Part shown: positions 24,201 through 35,564 of the stretch, piece by piece
How positions within the stretch are numbered: position 1 is the first letter of the stretch
Layout of the letters: each line of letters starts with the position of its first letter
DNA from: Gliomastix tumulicola
Taxonomy: Eukaryota > Ascomycota > Sordariomycetes > Hypocreales > Bionectriaceae
Reading direction: 5' to 3'
NCBI GenBank assembly: GCA_001599755.1
Contig: BCHX01000001.1
Location: forward strand, 3,348,001-3,412,000
DNA length: 64,000 bases
Notes under the pieces: generated by a model
The model's database searches: none
Told to the model about the DNA's origin: nothing
The model's input: the letters and a program-made list of their open reading frames with translations, nothing else
Made by a program: the position numbers and the translations under genes

Positions 24201-25371
24201 TTCGGTTCCGACGTCTCTGGCGACGCGTGTGACCTCGGATGCGAATGTTCTCAGTTGATCCACCATGGTGTTGATGGTTTGTTGAAGTTGCAAGATCTCG
24301 CCACGAGCTGGTCGCTCGATCTTCTTCGTCAGATCACCGTGGGCGACAGCCGTGGTAACGGATGCGATCTCACGCACTGTGAAAAACAAACGTTGTCAGC
24401 TACCGAGCAAAGAGAGGACTCTCCGATGAGAGAGAGAATGATGCTATTTCTTACCTTGGTCGGTGAGATTCTGTGCCATGACGTTGACTGCAAGTATGTT
24501 AGCCAGGCTCTAAACGTCAAAAAAAAAAAAAAAAAACCACAAGCCGGGCATCCTTACCATTGTCTGTCAGCTCCTTCCATGTGCCGTCGACACCGCCAAT
24601 GCGGGCCTGGCCACCCAGCAAACCCTCCGTACCGACCTCACGAGCGACGCGTGAGACTTCGCTGGCGAAGACCTGCAGCTGGTCCATCATAGCGTTGATG
24701 TTACGCTTGAAGGTGGTGATCTCGGGGTCCATCTCCACGGTGTTCATCCGGACCTTCATGGTCAGGTCGCCACGGGCTGCGGCCGCGACGATCTCACCAA
24801 TCTCCCGCAGGGCCTTCTGGAAGGCCTCGTTGGCCTTTTGGTGTTTCCACAGCTCCCTCTCCAGCGTGGCGACGCGTTCCGTCTCGAGGATCTCGAGGGC
24901 CTTTTCTTGTAGCTGCTTCTGCTCGAGCAGCTGGGCGTTGACGCCGGCGAGCTCCTGGCGCTGGCTGGCGAGCAGCTTGGACTGGTCGTCGACATGTTCC
25001 CTCAGGCCCTCGAGGGCCTCCTTGGTCAGGTGGCGGGGCACGACGACCTGGGTGTCCGTCGAGGTCTGCGTCGACGTCCTCGCCCGCGAGCCCGTGGGCG
25101 AGGAGCCTGTGTCGTCCCCGAAGAGCGAGTCGGTGCCCTCGTTGGGGGTGGCCGGGAAGTTGACGGCGGTTGAGGCCCTGCTCTCCAGCTGCGTGACCCT
25201 CAGGGCGAGCTTCTGCAGCTCGGACTCGAGGGTGAGCTTGGCTGGCGTCTCGCGACCGGGCAGCTTGAAGTCGCCGGGGGGCGTCGGCAGTCCCGTCGCC
25301 AGGGTTTTCGGGTCGGGTGCGAGAGAGGCGAGGAACTCTGCCGCCGCAGAGAAAGCAGCGTCGTCGACCAT
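21265..25371 (-). CDS. nik-1: Group III hybrid histidine kinase, HAMP-repeat osmosensor (Nik-1/Os-1 type)
   Basis: Cytosolic sensor kinase upstream of the Ypd1-Ssk1 phosphorelay and the Hog1/Os-2 MAP kinase. In this family it sets the response to high osmolarity and to phenylpyrrole and dicarboximide fungicides. Exons: 25371-24558, 24487-24455 (33 nt), 24376-21783 and 21711-21265, about 1,295 residues, close to the known family length. Residues about 190-690 hold tandem HAMP units of roughly 92 residues, each with a GTEG.LGGQA linker. A HisKA domain follows with phospho-acceptor His722 (SHEIRTPMNG), then HATPase_c with N box NLVGNAIKF (835-843) and DTGIGI near 875, and a C-terminal receiver with Asp1141 (LMDVQMP) split by the last intron. 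No transmembrane segment is seen, as expected. All catalytic residues look intact. Confidence 0.97.
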
Positions 25372-25518
25372 GCTGCTGGAACGGCGAGGGGTTACGCCCG
25401 CCGCGGATGTGTGTGAGGAGAGCGATGTCGAGATTGAGGCGTGGCGGACCGGGTTGTATGTGGATGGAGGTATATGGTATGGATATTGTTATTTACGCAC
25501 GTATGGGCGGTTCGCACG

Positions 25519-25524
25519 TATATA
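25519..25524 (-). promoter_or_regulatory. Possible TATA element of the histidine kinase gene
   Basis: TATATA lies about 150 bases upstream of the start codon on the minus strand, a plausible spacing if the leader is short. There is no other support. Confidence 0.25.
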
Positions 25525-28231
25525 GCGTGAGGCGGGCGGGAACGCAATGGAAATGAAGGGCCCGACGTCGAGATGCCGATGGTGTTGGAAAAGTCAGCGT
25601 CGATCAGAGGAGCACGTAGAGCATCCTTCAATATCGTAGGGCCGTCTCAGGCAACCATGAGGGTGTTGAAAGAAGTGGTCGGGGGTGTGATCGGTGCTTA
25701 GGTAGGCGAGGGGAAGCGAGATAGAGTAGCAGACGCAGGCGCCGGTACCAGGTGCAGAAGATCAATCAGCAAGGACGGGGCAGAGAGCATAAGGGAATGT
25801 AGCGCAGCCTGCCCTAAAGGATTCAGCACTCAAAAGACGATCGCCCACTACGCTTCACGCAGCAATGCGACAAGACGGAGGTGCGTCGGGTGCAGAAGAC
25901 GGGAAAGCGTTGGGATGGGACAGGACAGGACAGACCAGAACAAGGCAAGGACAAGACAGGTTGGGATGGATGGATGGATGGGGGAGACGCTCAGAGACGG
26001 ACGGGGATGGACACGGACCATTTGCTGCGCTACACACACTGTAGAGAGGCCTAAACCACCCGCGAGTCGAGACGGTTCGTGGCGACTGAGCACCGTCCTG
26101 CCTACTACTAGTAGGTAGGGGGTACCGCCTGCTAAGGGCATACCTGGGCCCCAGGGCTGAGGTACCTTCAGACTCCAGAGATCAGGGAGACCCGCCGACC
26201 TCCAGCTGTACTGGCCTAACATGGAACCAGACAGCCGACTCAAGCAGGAGGCAGCTGGACCCCTTTACGACTTCCCCCTGTGCTAGTATCCTTAGGCTCT
26301 CTGCTAGAAACTAGCACCACCTACCAATACCGGCGCTGCCCAGCCCGTCCTTTGCCTGACAGGTGCAGTCATGCTGTGGCTTTATTACGTCGAGCCCTTG
26401 TTCGGCTAGAATGAATCGGGAATCGACATGGCCTGGCGGGACGCTGAGATAAGGCGGACGATGTACTCCAGTATCAGCAGGTACCTTACCACCTTACCCT
26501 GGATACATGTACATATAGGACACACAGCACTGGCAAGGATGGAGCACAAGCGACTTAGAACCACGCGCGCACCCTCTTTTTGCTTCTCCATCCATACGAG
26601 GATGCTGCCAAGATCGGAGGACTTTGTGTGTGGACAATATTAGCGGGAGCCCCCCTGTTTGGAGCCGCCAGCACGAGGTGTGATGAGGACAGGACAGGAC
26701 AGGGCAGGGCAGGGCTCAGGCCTCAAGCCTCTCTCTCTGTCTCTTGATAGGAGGGAGCGTGGCAGTGGCAAATTCTCGTCCCTCCCTGTCGATGAAAAAA
26801 AAAAAGGGAAAGAGGCACCGAAAAGGAAAAAGGACTGGCCTAGGTAGAGGTCTTTGTTGGTCCCTCTCCCTCCCTCCCTCCCTTCAGGCTTGGGTCGCCT
26901 TCGCAGCGTGCACGGTCGAAGGTCTCCCATCTGCGGGGTTCCGCTGTGTTCACATGAGAAATGCTGGGCTGGCAGCATCCGACGAATCGCAGGTGACTAA
27001 TGCCTGACCGCACATCTCGAGGGGCCGGAGCTGATTCGCCGGAGAGACCAGCTGGTGAGGCGACTTGGTTCTCGATGCAGTCGGAGGAATAATAAGTGTT
27101 ACGGACCATTTAGCCGACCTGCCCCCTTCTACAATCTGCATCTGGGCAGGTATCCAGCCCGACGGCTACCCGGCCGCATTCATCCCGTGGGCAAGAAAAG
27201 TCGATGGATGGGTAACGGCGGCGGGAGGAGTCGTTGCTTCTGCAAGATCGCTCACACGCAGCGCGCAGCGTCCCAACAAGGTCCCCACCTGCGTCTGAGG
27301 TAACATCGGCAAGGATAAGACCAGGTAGACCAAACTGGACGGGCTCAAATAGCGAGCTCGCTCATTGGATCGTCGACGCCTGGCGCCCCTCCTCGTGCTC
27401 TTGTGCAAGATTGAAGGTGCCCCCACAAACTCCGTGGCGCTCCATCCAGTTAGAGCTCGAGGCCAAGGGATTCGGACGGCGGCTTTGTCACGGGCCTGAC
27501 TGACTTTCCCATCCGCCTGGATGGTGTTTAGTCGACAGCGGTCGTCGTCGTCGTCGTCGAGGACAGCCGGTCACTTGCCCTGGCTGTCCACCTCAGCATT
27601 GTTCATCCTCCGCGTCCAATCCAACGGACTGGAATGGTGGTGGCTGTTGGCTAGGCCCGCCCTTGAGTCCCTTCCGATATTACCCACTGGCCATAATACC
27701 TGCTCAGTCAGAGCAACACTGACCTGTCTTGACTCCTACACCCATCTCTGTACTACTGCAAGCCCGTGTTTCTGTCATGATGAAGATCGGCCGTGCGAGT
27801 GCCTTTAAGCTCCGCGCAGGATGCAAGGGTTTGTTTCAGAACTCAGATTGCCCCCTTCTATGGGAAAGGGGGGATATAGCAGTACCCGTCCGCGTGCCTC
27901 TTTTTTCTTTTCTTTTTCCATTCGCTTTTCTGGCACTTCAGTGCCGTGGGCAAAAGTACTAGCCTGTCCCTTAGGCAGTCCGCAAAGAGACTAAGATAGC
28001 CGCCGACGTCACCCACAACTCCAGGACCCCTATTATTCAACATTTTCCCTTCCCTGGATCCGTCACGCAGACACACACACACACATAGATTCACAACTGA
28101 CTTTCCGTGCCCACCCTCTGCGGCCCTTCCCCCCCCCTTTCCGTAAATAAATATCTCTTTTTCCCCTCGTGTTTGGCGAAGCTAGTGAGATGAAGTCTTC
28201 CATTTTACTCTCCGTAGTTCGCCGCGGTTTC

Positions 28232-28257
28232 CCACCACCACCACCACCACCACCACT
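28232..28257. repeat. (CCA)n trinucleotide repeat
   Basis: About eight CCA units in the gene-free region upstream of the histidine kinase. Confidence 0.85.
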
Positions 28258-29113
28258 GCTGAAAGTTTCTGCCTTCTTACCCCTCCCATTTCGCTCGGGA
28301 AATCTCTGGGGCGGTTTCCCACAAAAAAGACCACATCGGGTGACTTGGCGCCAAGTGCTAGCAACACTGTCCTCGTATGCTGTTCGTCCACTGCGAAAGG
28401 CCTCCAGAGACCAGAGCAGAGGACAAGAAAACCAGCGGTATGCTAGCTTATAGAAGGATGAGCTGACGATGACTGGGTGGGCAATTCAATCTCCACCCCG
28501 AGCAACGCCGGTGCATTTCTGCCGAGTCGACGACAGCGTCGAGCTCGAGGCAGACACGCAAGGCGTCCGTCCAGACATCCCGCTACTTTGTTGTTCCCTT
28601 GTCACAAGCGGACGGACCTCGACATCCCCTCCCTTATCCAGCTCGAGGGGAGAAGACCGGAAAACACCTGCCAAAGATGCGGGTGGTGTGGGGGAACACA
28701 GTGGCAAAGACCGGCCTCGCCAGCCAATGATCGCCCAAGACACTCCCTCCTCATCTGTCACAGGCAGAGACACAAGACAGGGAAAATATCGATTCAATTC
28801 CAGAACTACCTCGGGGTACATCCTAACATATCAGGTAAGGGTAGCTATCAAACCTCGCCCGCTCAGAAAGTCGAAAAATGAGGGTATCACGTGCCAGCTC
28901 ATCCATCATTTCATCCTAATACAGCTCCTGGACCGCGTGCCCGCTTAAAAGTAAAGATGTCTCATAGATCAAATGCTGGAGACGAGGGTGTGAAACAGGA
29001 AAAAGACGAAGATATAAAAGAAGTAACGAAAAAAAAAAGGGGGTTGGAGGGCCAGTGCCCACACAGTCTGGTCATGTGTGATGTGTGTGTAGCCTCAATC
29101 GTCATGACCGACA

Positions 29114-32100
29114 TCACCGCCTCGGCAGGTTGTTGCGCCCGAATAGTCCAGATCCTCCAGCGTTCCACCCCTGATGGACGCTGTTCTTGACAATCAAGGC
29201 TGCAGCCGCCGTAGCAGCCTGCCGCTCCTTCTGCCGCTGTCTCTCCTTCAGGTACGATGTCGCTTCAGGTCGCATGCGGAGGATTCGCAAGATCATATCA
29301 TCACTTGGCACCGCCTGTGCATCTCGACGCTTGGCTTCCTTGGCTTTCCGCATAGTCCCTAGGTTGCGGCTCATCATGATGCTCTTGCCACGACGAATCG
29401 TTCCCAGGCTGGCAAACGGCGTGTTGATGCCGTATGCGCCGGCAGCGGCAGCAGGTGCTGGAGAACGGTGCGACGGAGCATGCTGAAGAAGATCCTTCTG
29501 GTACGCTTGAGCCGTTGCTGATGCCATGCGCTCCGACTCCCGGATAAGATTGTTAGTGTCCTCAAAGTAGAAAAAGTTGAGCGAGGCCAGTTCGTGCCAC
29601 TTAGACGACTTGAGTGTCTCTGCAGGGACACCCAGCTGTTCCCCCGTCTCCTCATCTTTCGCGTTGAAGAAGTTGAAAAGCATCTCCAGCCAATGGAAAA
29701 CAACGTCGAGTTCCCGCCGCGTCAGTGGCTTCTGTGAAGATGGCTTCTCAGACATTGGTGGCACGAGCAGGTTCTCAATGGTCATCAAGACTTCTTTCCA
29801 CAGCCGCGTCATTACGGCGATCATGGTCGCTTCTGTCAACGTCTGCTTCATGATGGAAAAGTTCTCGTCAAAGTAGGCGAAGAGCGGTGCCAGGGCAGCC
29901 TCGATCTGGGCCGGAGTGGCCACCGGCAAGGTTGATGTTCTCTTCTTCCAGAGGCCAGTAACCGAGGAAGCGAGACCACCTATCCCCAAGACGCTTCGCA
30001 ATGTCTCATGTGAGAGCGTGGCGTTGATTTGTGACGTGAGCTGGCGGTTATTAGCACCAGCACAAATTGACATTTAGCGTAATTGCTCACCTTGTCTGTA
30101 ATCTTGCGCACCATGTCTCGCTCGGTTCGCTTGAGGTGTCTGAACGCCTTTCCAAAATGGAAGTGGATGTCATCTCTCTCCCCCTCCATACTGACACGGA
30201 TAAGGACTCGCCCCTGAGAGTCCAGGTCCAGCCAGAACTCCCGAGGGAGATAGTCGTCAAAGTAGTGCGGGTCAAGCTTGATCGAGGTCCGGCCAACATA
30301 ATCGTGGTCTCCGAACGTATCGTAGTCCCACACTGTAGCAATCAGGTTGACTGGTCCCTGCACCGTTACGTCGAACGTCTCATCCCATCGCGGATTCAAG
30401 TTGCGGTAGATGATACGCGTCTTGTAGAGTCGCTTCTGGTACTCATCGCCAAACACCACATATGGGTCACTAAATCCATTGGGGTCGCAAGCTTTGAGAT
30501 CCTCAGCCTCTACAATCTTGACGGTGAACGTGTACTTGCTTGGCTTTCTCGTCTTCTTTCTAGGCCCGTCGAGCTTCTCGATAAGAGCCGCACAAGCATC
30601 AGGGTTCATGCCTTTCTCGAGCTTGTCAAGCTCCTGCATCGCGTATTCGATATTGTTGAGCTTGACAAATGACTACATTCAGGTTAATACACGCCCGAGC
30701 AATAACGATGTAAACTACCACTGCGTGTCGAACGTACCTCGGGGAAGAAGTGGAATGGCTCTTGCTTCTCCTTGTTATTCCATGCATCCTTAGCATACTG
30801 CATCCACTTCTCCTGAGCGGTCTGTGTCTGGGCTGCAACCTCTGCAGCAGAGGGGCGGTCCATTTCTCGGGTGAAGCGCTGTTCGACAATCTCGCAGTAG
30901 CGGCCGATACCTGCCGAGAAGCTCCGTGCTAGGGCATTCATGAATCTGGCATGGTGCTCATCATTGTCCCATTCGAGACGGTACACCTGCTCAAGGGTCT
31001 GATTGAAGAGCATGAACAGATCAATGACTGACACGCTGTGCCGTTGAGAGTCCAGGGGAATATCTTCAGGGCTCTGCGTTCGGACCTGGAACTGATCCTG
31101 CTTGATAGCCTCGTCCACAAAATCTTGCATCCTGCTCTCGGCGGCTCCGATCCAACGCCAGACAAAATCGACGAGGAGTTTCTCGATGTCGAAGGCGAAG
31201 GGTTGCTCTGGAGGCAGTGAGTCCTGATGGATGCGCCGGAGCTGCACCAGCTCCCTGTACAAGTCGAAGCCGTCTTGCATATCCATCTCTATCCCTTGCT
31301 CCTGCACGCCTTGGAGGATCGCCTGTATGATGGCTTGTGCGTCTTCTTCGAAATTGGGAAAGACCTCTTGGACCAAGATCTCCAGGGGATCCACGCCCAT
31401 GATGTCAGGCATGTTGGAATATCGCTTTCGTATTCTATCGCAGAGCTTGGTCACTGACTTGCCCAACTTGACGACATGGGCAAAGTCCCAGTCCTCCTTG
31501 CGAGCCGGCACCTCCTTCTCCATGTACAGTCGATAGACATCTACAGCCTTTTGGCGCAAAGCCTGAGATAGATGCTGCGAGAACTCGGCCGCAGCGTCAG
31601 AACGAGGAGAGAATAGGGGGTCGTTGGAGAGGTGATTTTCGAGTAGGAACATGACTGCCCCAACGTCTGGTGCCCTGGAGTCATAACAACTCTGAAGAAG
31701 GTTGAATAGTTCACGAAGAAGAGAGTCGTAAACCGCGTACAGAGTGTTCTGGTAGAGTGCCCGGTCGTGCATTGTCCAACGGCTCGGTTCGATCTCACTG
31801 AGAGGCATGGTGTAGTTGTGGAGATGAGGGGCTTTCTTTGGCTCTGGCTGAGCTTCCTTGATGAAACGGAATATATCATCCAGCTCGTCTGCCACAATCT
31901 CCTCGTCCAGGTACTTCCGGGCAGCTACCTCGAGAAGGGATATCAACCGGGAGAATTGCGGGATGCGCCACCTCACGCACAGCTCAGTCAGGAGCTCTAC
32001 AGAGGATTTTGATAGCGGCTGATAATCAGCGTTGGGGTCCGCATGGATCTGGTCAAATGTCATCGCATGTTGCAGGATGTACTTATAGAAGGCTCTCGGG

Positions 32101-33506
32101 TCTGGCGGGATGAATGTGTATATGGCGCCGTCGACGGTCCTGATGCTGCTCGTATCGCCAAGATTTAACGAAGCCAGACTGAAAGCAGGATCGATATTGG
32201 AGCCAAACTCCTCTGTACCCGAGATGGCACGACTGAGATCTGCATAAGCCTGGTCGTCACCATACAAGGACGTGGGCCGACTGGGGAGTGGCCTGTCAAG
32301 AGGACCTGTTGAAGTCTTGGCCAATTCGGGTTTCGCCGTGAGAATGTCCATGATCATGTGGGAGAGTTGCGGCGCCTCAGCTCTCTTCCACTCCTCATAC
32401 GCATCCTCTACATCAAAGTCGTGGCTGGTCAGGGCCCCAGCTGTGTTTGAGCTTAGGCGAAGCTGGTAGGACTTGAGGTCCTTGAGAGCAGCCTCTTCCG
32501 TCCAGACCTGACGGTGGCTGTTGATCTCTTCCTGAACTTCGGAAAAGCTGAGACCAAAAATGCTGGCGACGACCTGTACCAGTGGCATATCCTTGACATC
32601 ATAACTCAAGGGGACAACCACTTCGATGGTCTTGCCCGTGGGACCGGACCCGTTGCCCATCAGGTTCTGGTCGTTGGTCAGAAGCTTGTTCTCCAGCGAA
32701 CTCAGCTTTGATACCAGTTCTGGGCGATCACGGTCATGCCCATGGTCCTTGAGCACCCTTATCGCCAGCCTGACAAACATCGCCAAGTGGCGGTCAGGTA
32801 GCGCTTTCCACGAGTCATCGTCGGGAGCCCGGCCCTTCTGCGCTGCTTTGGTAGCAGAAGAATAGAAGATGAGGATGAGAGGCTCAAATTTCCTCTCCTT
32901 GTCGATCGTCTTTCGAAACGTCGTTTCTGAGAAGGCGGTATAGGCCTCGGCGAAGCTCCTCTTGACGGCAGCGTCGTTGTAGCCTGGCAATCGCTCGCTG
33001 CCACCGAGGACACCGGCCAAACGCTTGATCAGCGGTTCCGCAAAGTTGCTTGGTAGCTTCAGGCTGGAGGAGTTCCCGGAACCATATTCCTGGACAAGCT
33101 GTCCTACACTAGCCTGGGACCTATGCGAGGGCTTCGGTATTGAGACGTATTGTTTCCGTTTCGTTTTCGGCTGGATGAGATAGTGAAGGAAGGCGGAGCG
33201 GAGGGCGAAGCTTCGGGCCTCCTCGTGATCGACGACGGCATGATGGATTCGTGACTGTGGCCGCGCTCTCCCGGTATCCTTGCTGCTGTTTCTCAAGCGA
33301 CGGCTCGATGTCATCGATTGGCGCGACGCCGTAGACATTTCGGACGAGGAACTGCGATCATCCAAGGAAAAAGATGGCAATGGTTCGGTACGGTTCGGGT
33401 TCGAAATCAGCCTATGCGGCGCTGTGGCATAGCCTTTCCGGGACGGCGTTGGGTGTAGGAGCTCGAGGGCATCTGTCGAGTCGTGGGTTGGCGGGGGTGG
33501 TACCAA
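29114..33506 (-). CDS. Munc13-like protein with MHD1, C2 and MHD2 regions (Git1-like)
   Basis: Large cytosolic protein of the fungal Unc13/Munc13 homology family, whose best-known member is Schizosaccharomyces pombe Git1, a C2 protein needed for glucose activation of adenylate cyclase; animal relatives prime secretory vesicles. Exons: 33506-30738, 30672-30091 and 30040-29114, about 1,425 residues. Residues 1-130 are Ser/Arg-rich and probably disordered. The long helical part that follows includes MHD1-like sequence. Exon 2 encodes a C2 domain (residues about 965-1080; YTFTVKIVEAEDLKACDPNG, SDPYVVFGDE, WDYDTFGDHDYVG) with the acidic loop residues expected for calcium or lipid binding. Exon 3 carries the MHD2-like helices. 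It is divergent from the BAR-PH-ArfGAP gene, another membrane-traffic protein. Family is confident; the exact role in this fungus is inference. Confidence 0.9.
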
Positions 33507-35564
33507 CAGACAGTCAATACACGACGGCGGCGGATGGACGATCTAGGCGTGATTCACTTTAAAGCTGCGGTCGGTGTGTGGTAAACTAGAGAAGCTGGTC
33601 CATTGAAACGCCCCGACTGGGGGATACGGCGATGCAGGTTCGTGTGTGCGTGCGGCGAGTTTGATACGAAGGACGGATACGTGCCCAAAGTCCTACCTGA
33701 CGGCATCCTCAAATTAGGACGGAGCACGAGTACGTCAGGCATGAAATTCGGCGGAAAGCGCCAACAAGCGCCTGCCCACCATTAAAAAACCACCACCAGC
33801 CAATCGAATCCCACCCTGAGACGTCATTTTATTATTAGCACCTCGATAATGGGCGTCATCTCGACAATTCGGTTTCGGTATTTTTCAGACGGGAGACAAC
33901 AGCCTCGACAGCCCGCATTTTTTGCAAGTACTACTAGTAATTATTGAAACAACGGGAGAGGATACCTTATAGAAAGGCAAAGGGCCTAACTAACACAGAA
34001 ATTGAATCAAGCCAACACAGCTATCCCTCCACTAAGGTACTGCACTCTTGAACAATGATGCCCTTAGCTCAGGAGACAGACCTTTCAGGTAAAGTCGGCA
34101 AATGCTACCTCTCCCCAAGGAGTCACCAGATGCGGTTGGATATGGCAGTTTCATGTTGATCACATTGTTCAACGACCAACAAGCCTGCGACCGTAGCCCG
34201 GTTGTTAGTCACCACTAGTAGCCTGCCGGGCTAGGAGACCTTAGGAAGGCAGTGTTCGTGACGAGCACTATTTCATTAAGGCAATCTGTTGTCTTCGTAT
34301 ACAAAGACGCACGTTACCAGGCTCGGTAGTCATTCTCGTGAGCTCTGATCACGGGTTCGCGCCTCTTGTCAACGCCACCGGCGCAGCTGGCTCCGGAATT
34401 AGACCAACACGGACCGGTAGGTCACAAGCTTGCAGCGGTTGAAGGATTCGGGGCATCTTCTGACTGCTACAGCGTCAGCAACGAGGGGGTGACTCGAAAG
34501 GGGCCTGGGGCGCTCGGCACCCGCACATTTAGATGCCTGCTACGTTCCACGTTACCTTGGGGTTGTCAGCCAGGTACACACTCCAGGTGCCGGGCAGTGC
34601 CACTAAGGCACAGAGGCCTGCAATCTGCATCTGCATCTGCACTGCACCTGCATCTGGGAGCAGACCCTTAAAATAAATATCGAGACCGTCTCCTTTCTCA
34701 GATGGAGTTTGGAGTTGGGGGCAGAGCGACGCGGCGCCGCGCTCAACAACGATAATCTGAGACGCTCAACATCGATATTGCACAAAGGGGTGGGCGATTC
34801 TCTGCCGGCGTCCTGCACCAGCTGCTGCACGTCGAGCGCTAACCCTTGGCACGACGACGTCGTCCAACAGAGCTCACGGCATCGACTTGCAGCAACTTGC
34901 AGGTCGGGTGGCCTCCATTGTTCGCCCACCTACCACAGACACCCGCTAAAGCGAACCTCCCCACCAGAGTGGACGCCTGCAGCACCTCCACTCGGGTCAC
35001 TAAAAGGGTCCCCAACTCGCCTGGGCTAAAAACGGGCGGGGACCTCGACGAAGTACCTAGGAGTACCTTGGAGTACCTTGTTTCACGCCCCTTGCACAGA
35101 GCATCCGTAGTAGCGGCATAGTACCTCCACCAGGTCCTGCCAGTTCACCTCCATCAACTCGCCTGCCTCAGGTCGCATCCATCCTCCACTGGCACTTATC
35201 CGTACCTGCACCAACATCTGCACCTGCACCGCAATTTCTCCTCCAGCTTTGCATTCGCACTCACATTAATTGATGTAGCTCATTGCCCCTTCACTTGTCC
35301 TCCGCGACTCTGTTTTTGGAATTAGAGCCTCCGCCCAATCGAGAGTGCCGTCAAGCATCGCTACCACGTTCACACAGCTGGTGCCTGTAATACCGAATTG
35401 GAAATGACGGTACTGCACCCGGTCTGAGCCCCGCCACCTCTCGCTTCCTTTGTCGACAGAGGGTTCTTCTCAACCCTCCAACCTTCAACGTCCCTCCCCT
35501 CGCGTCTGCCTCTCACTCGACTCCCGTCTGCTGTCTCCCTGGTGCTCTCCCGCCATCCGTCACC
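33507..35564. other. Divergent upstream region (2.1 kb)
   Basis: Shared upstream region of the Munc13-like (minus) and BAR-PH-ArfGAP (plus) genes. No gene is visible. It contains TACTAGTA-type motifs at 33928-33940 and 34209-34217 and a short cluster of GGAGTACCTT units near 35049-35081. The last 150 bases before 35565 are C/T-rich, as in other leaders here. Confidence 0.5.

Larger units (their letters stand above)
25372..29113. other. Gene-free region (3.7 kb)
   Basis: Upstream region of the histidine kinase and downstream region of the Munc13-like gene; both genes are on the minus strand. Open frames up to 159 codons (28469-28948) show no motif. It holds GGACA repeats near 25918 and 26690, a CCCT tract at 26861-26884, GTC repeats at 27540-27560, CCA repeats at 28232-28257 and a TACTAGTA-type motif at 26101-26118. 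Confidence 0.55.

Noticed and set aside
28469..28948. 159-codon open frame upstream of the histidine kinase
   Set aside because: No family pattern, no leader or splice support, and an antisense frame of similar length exists.
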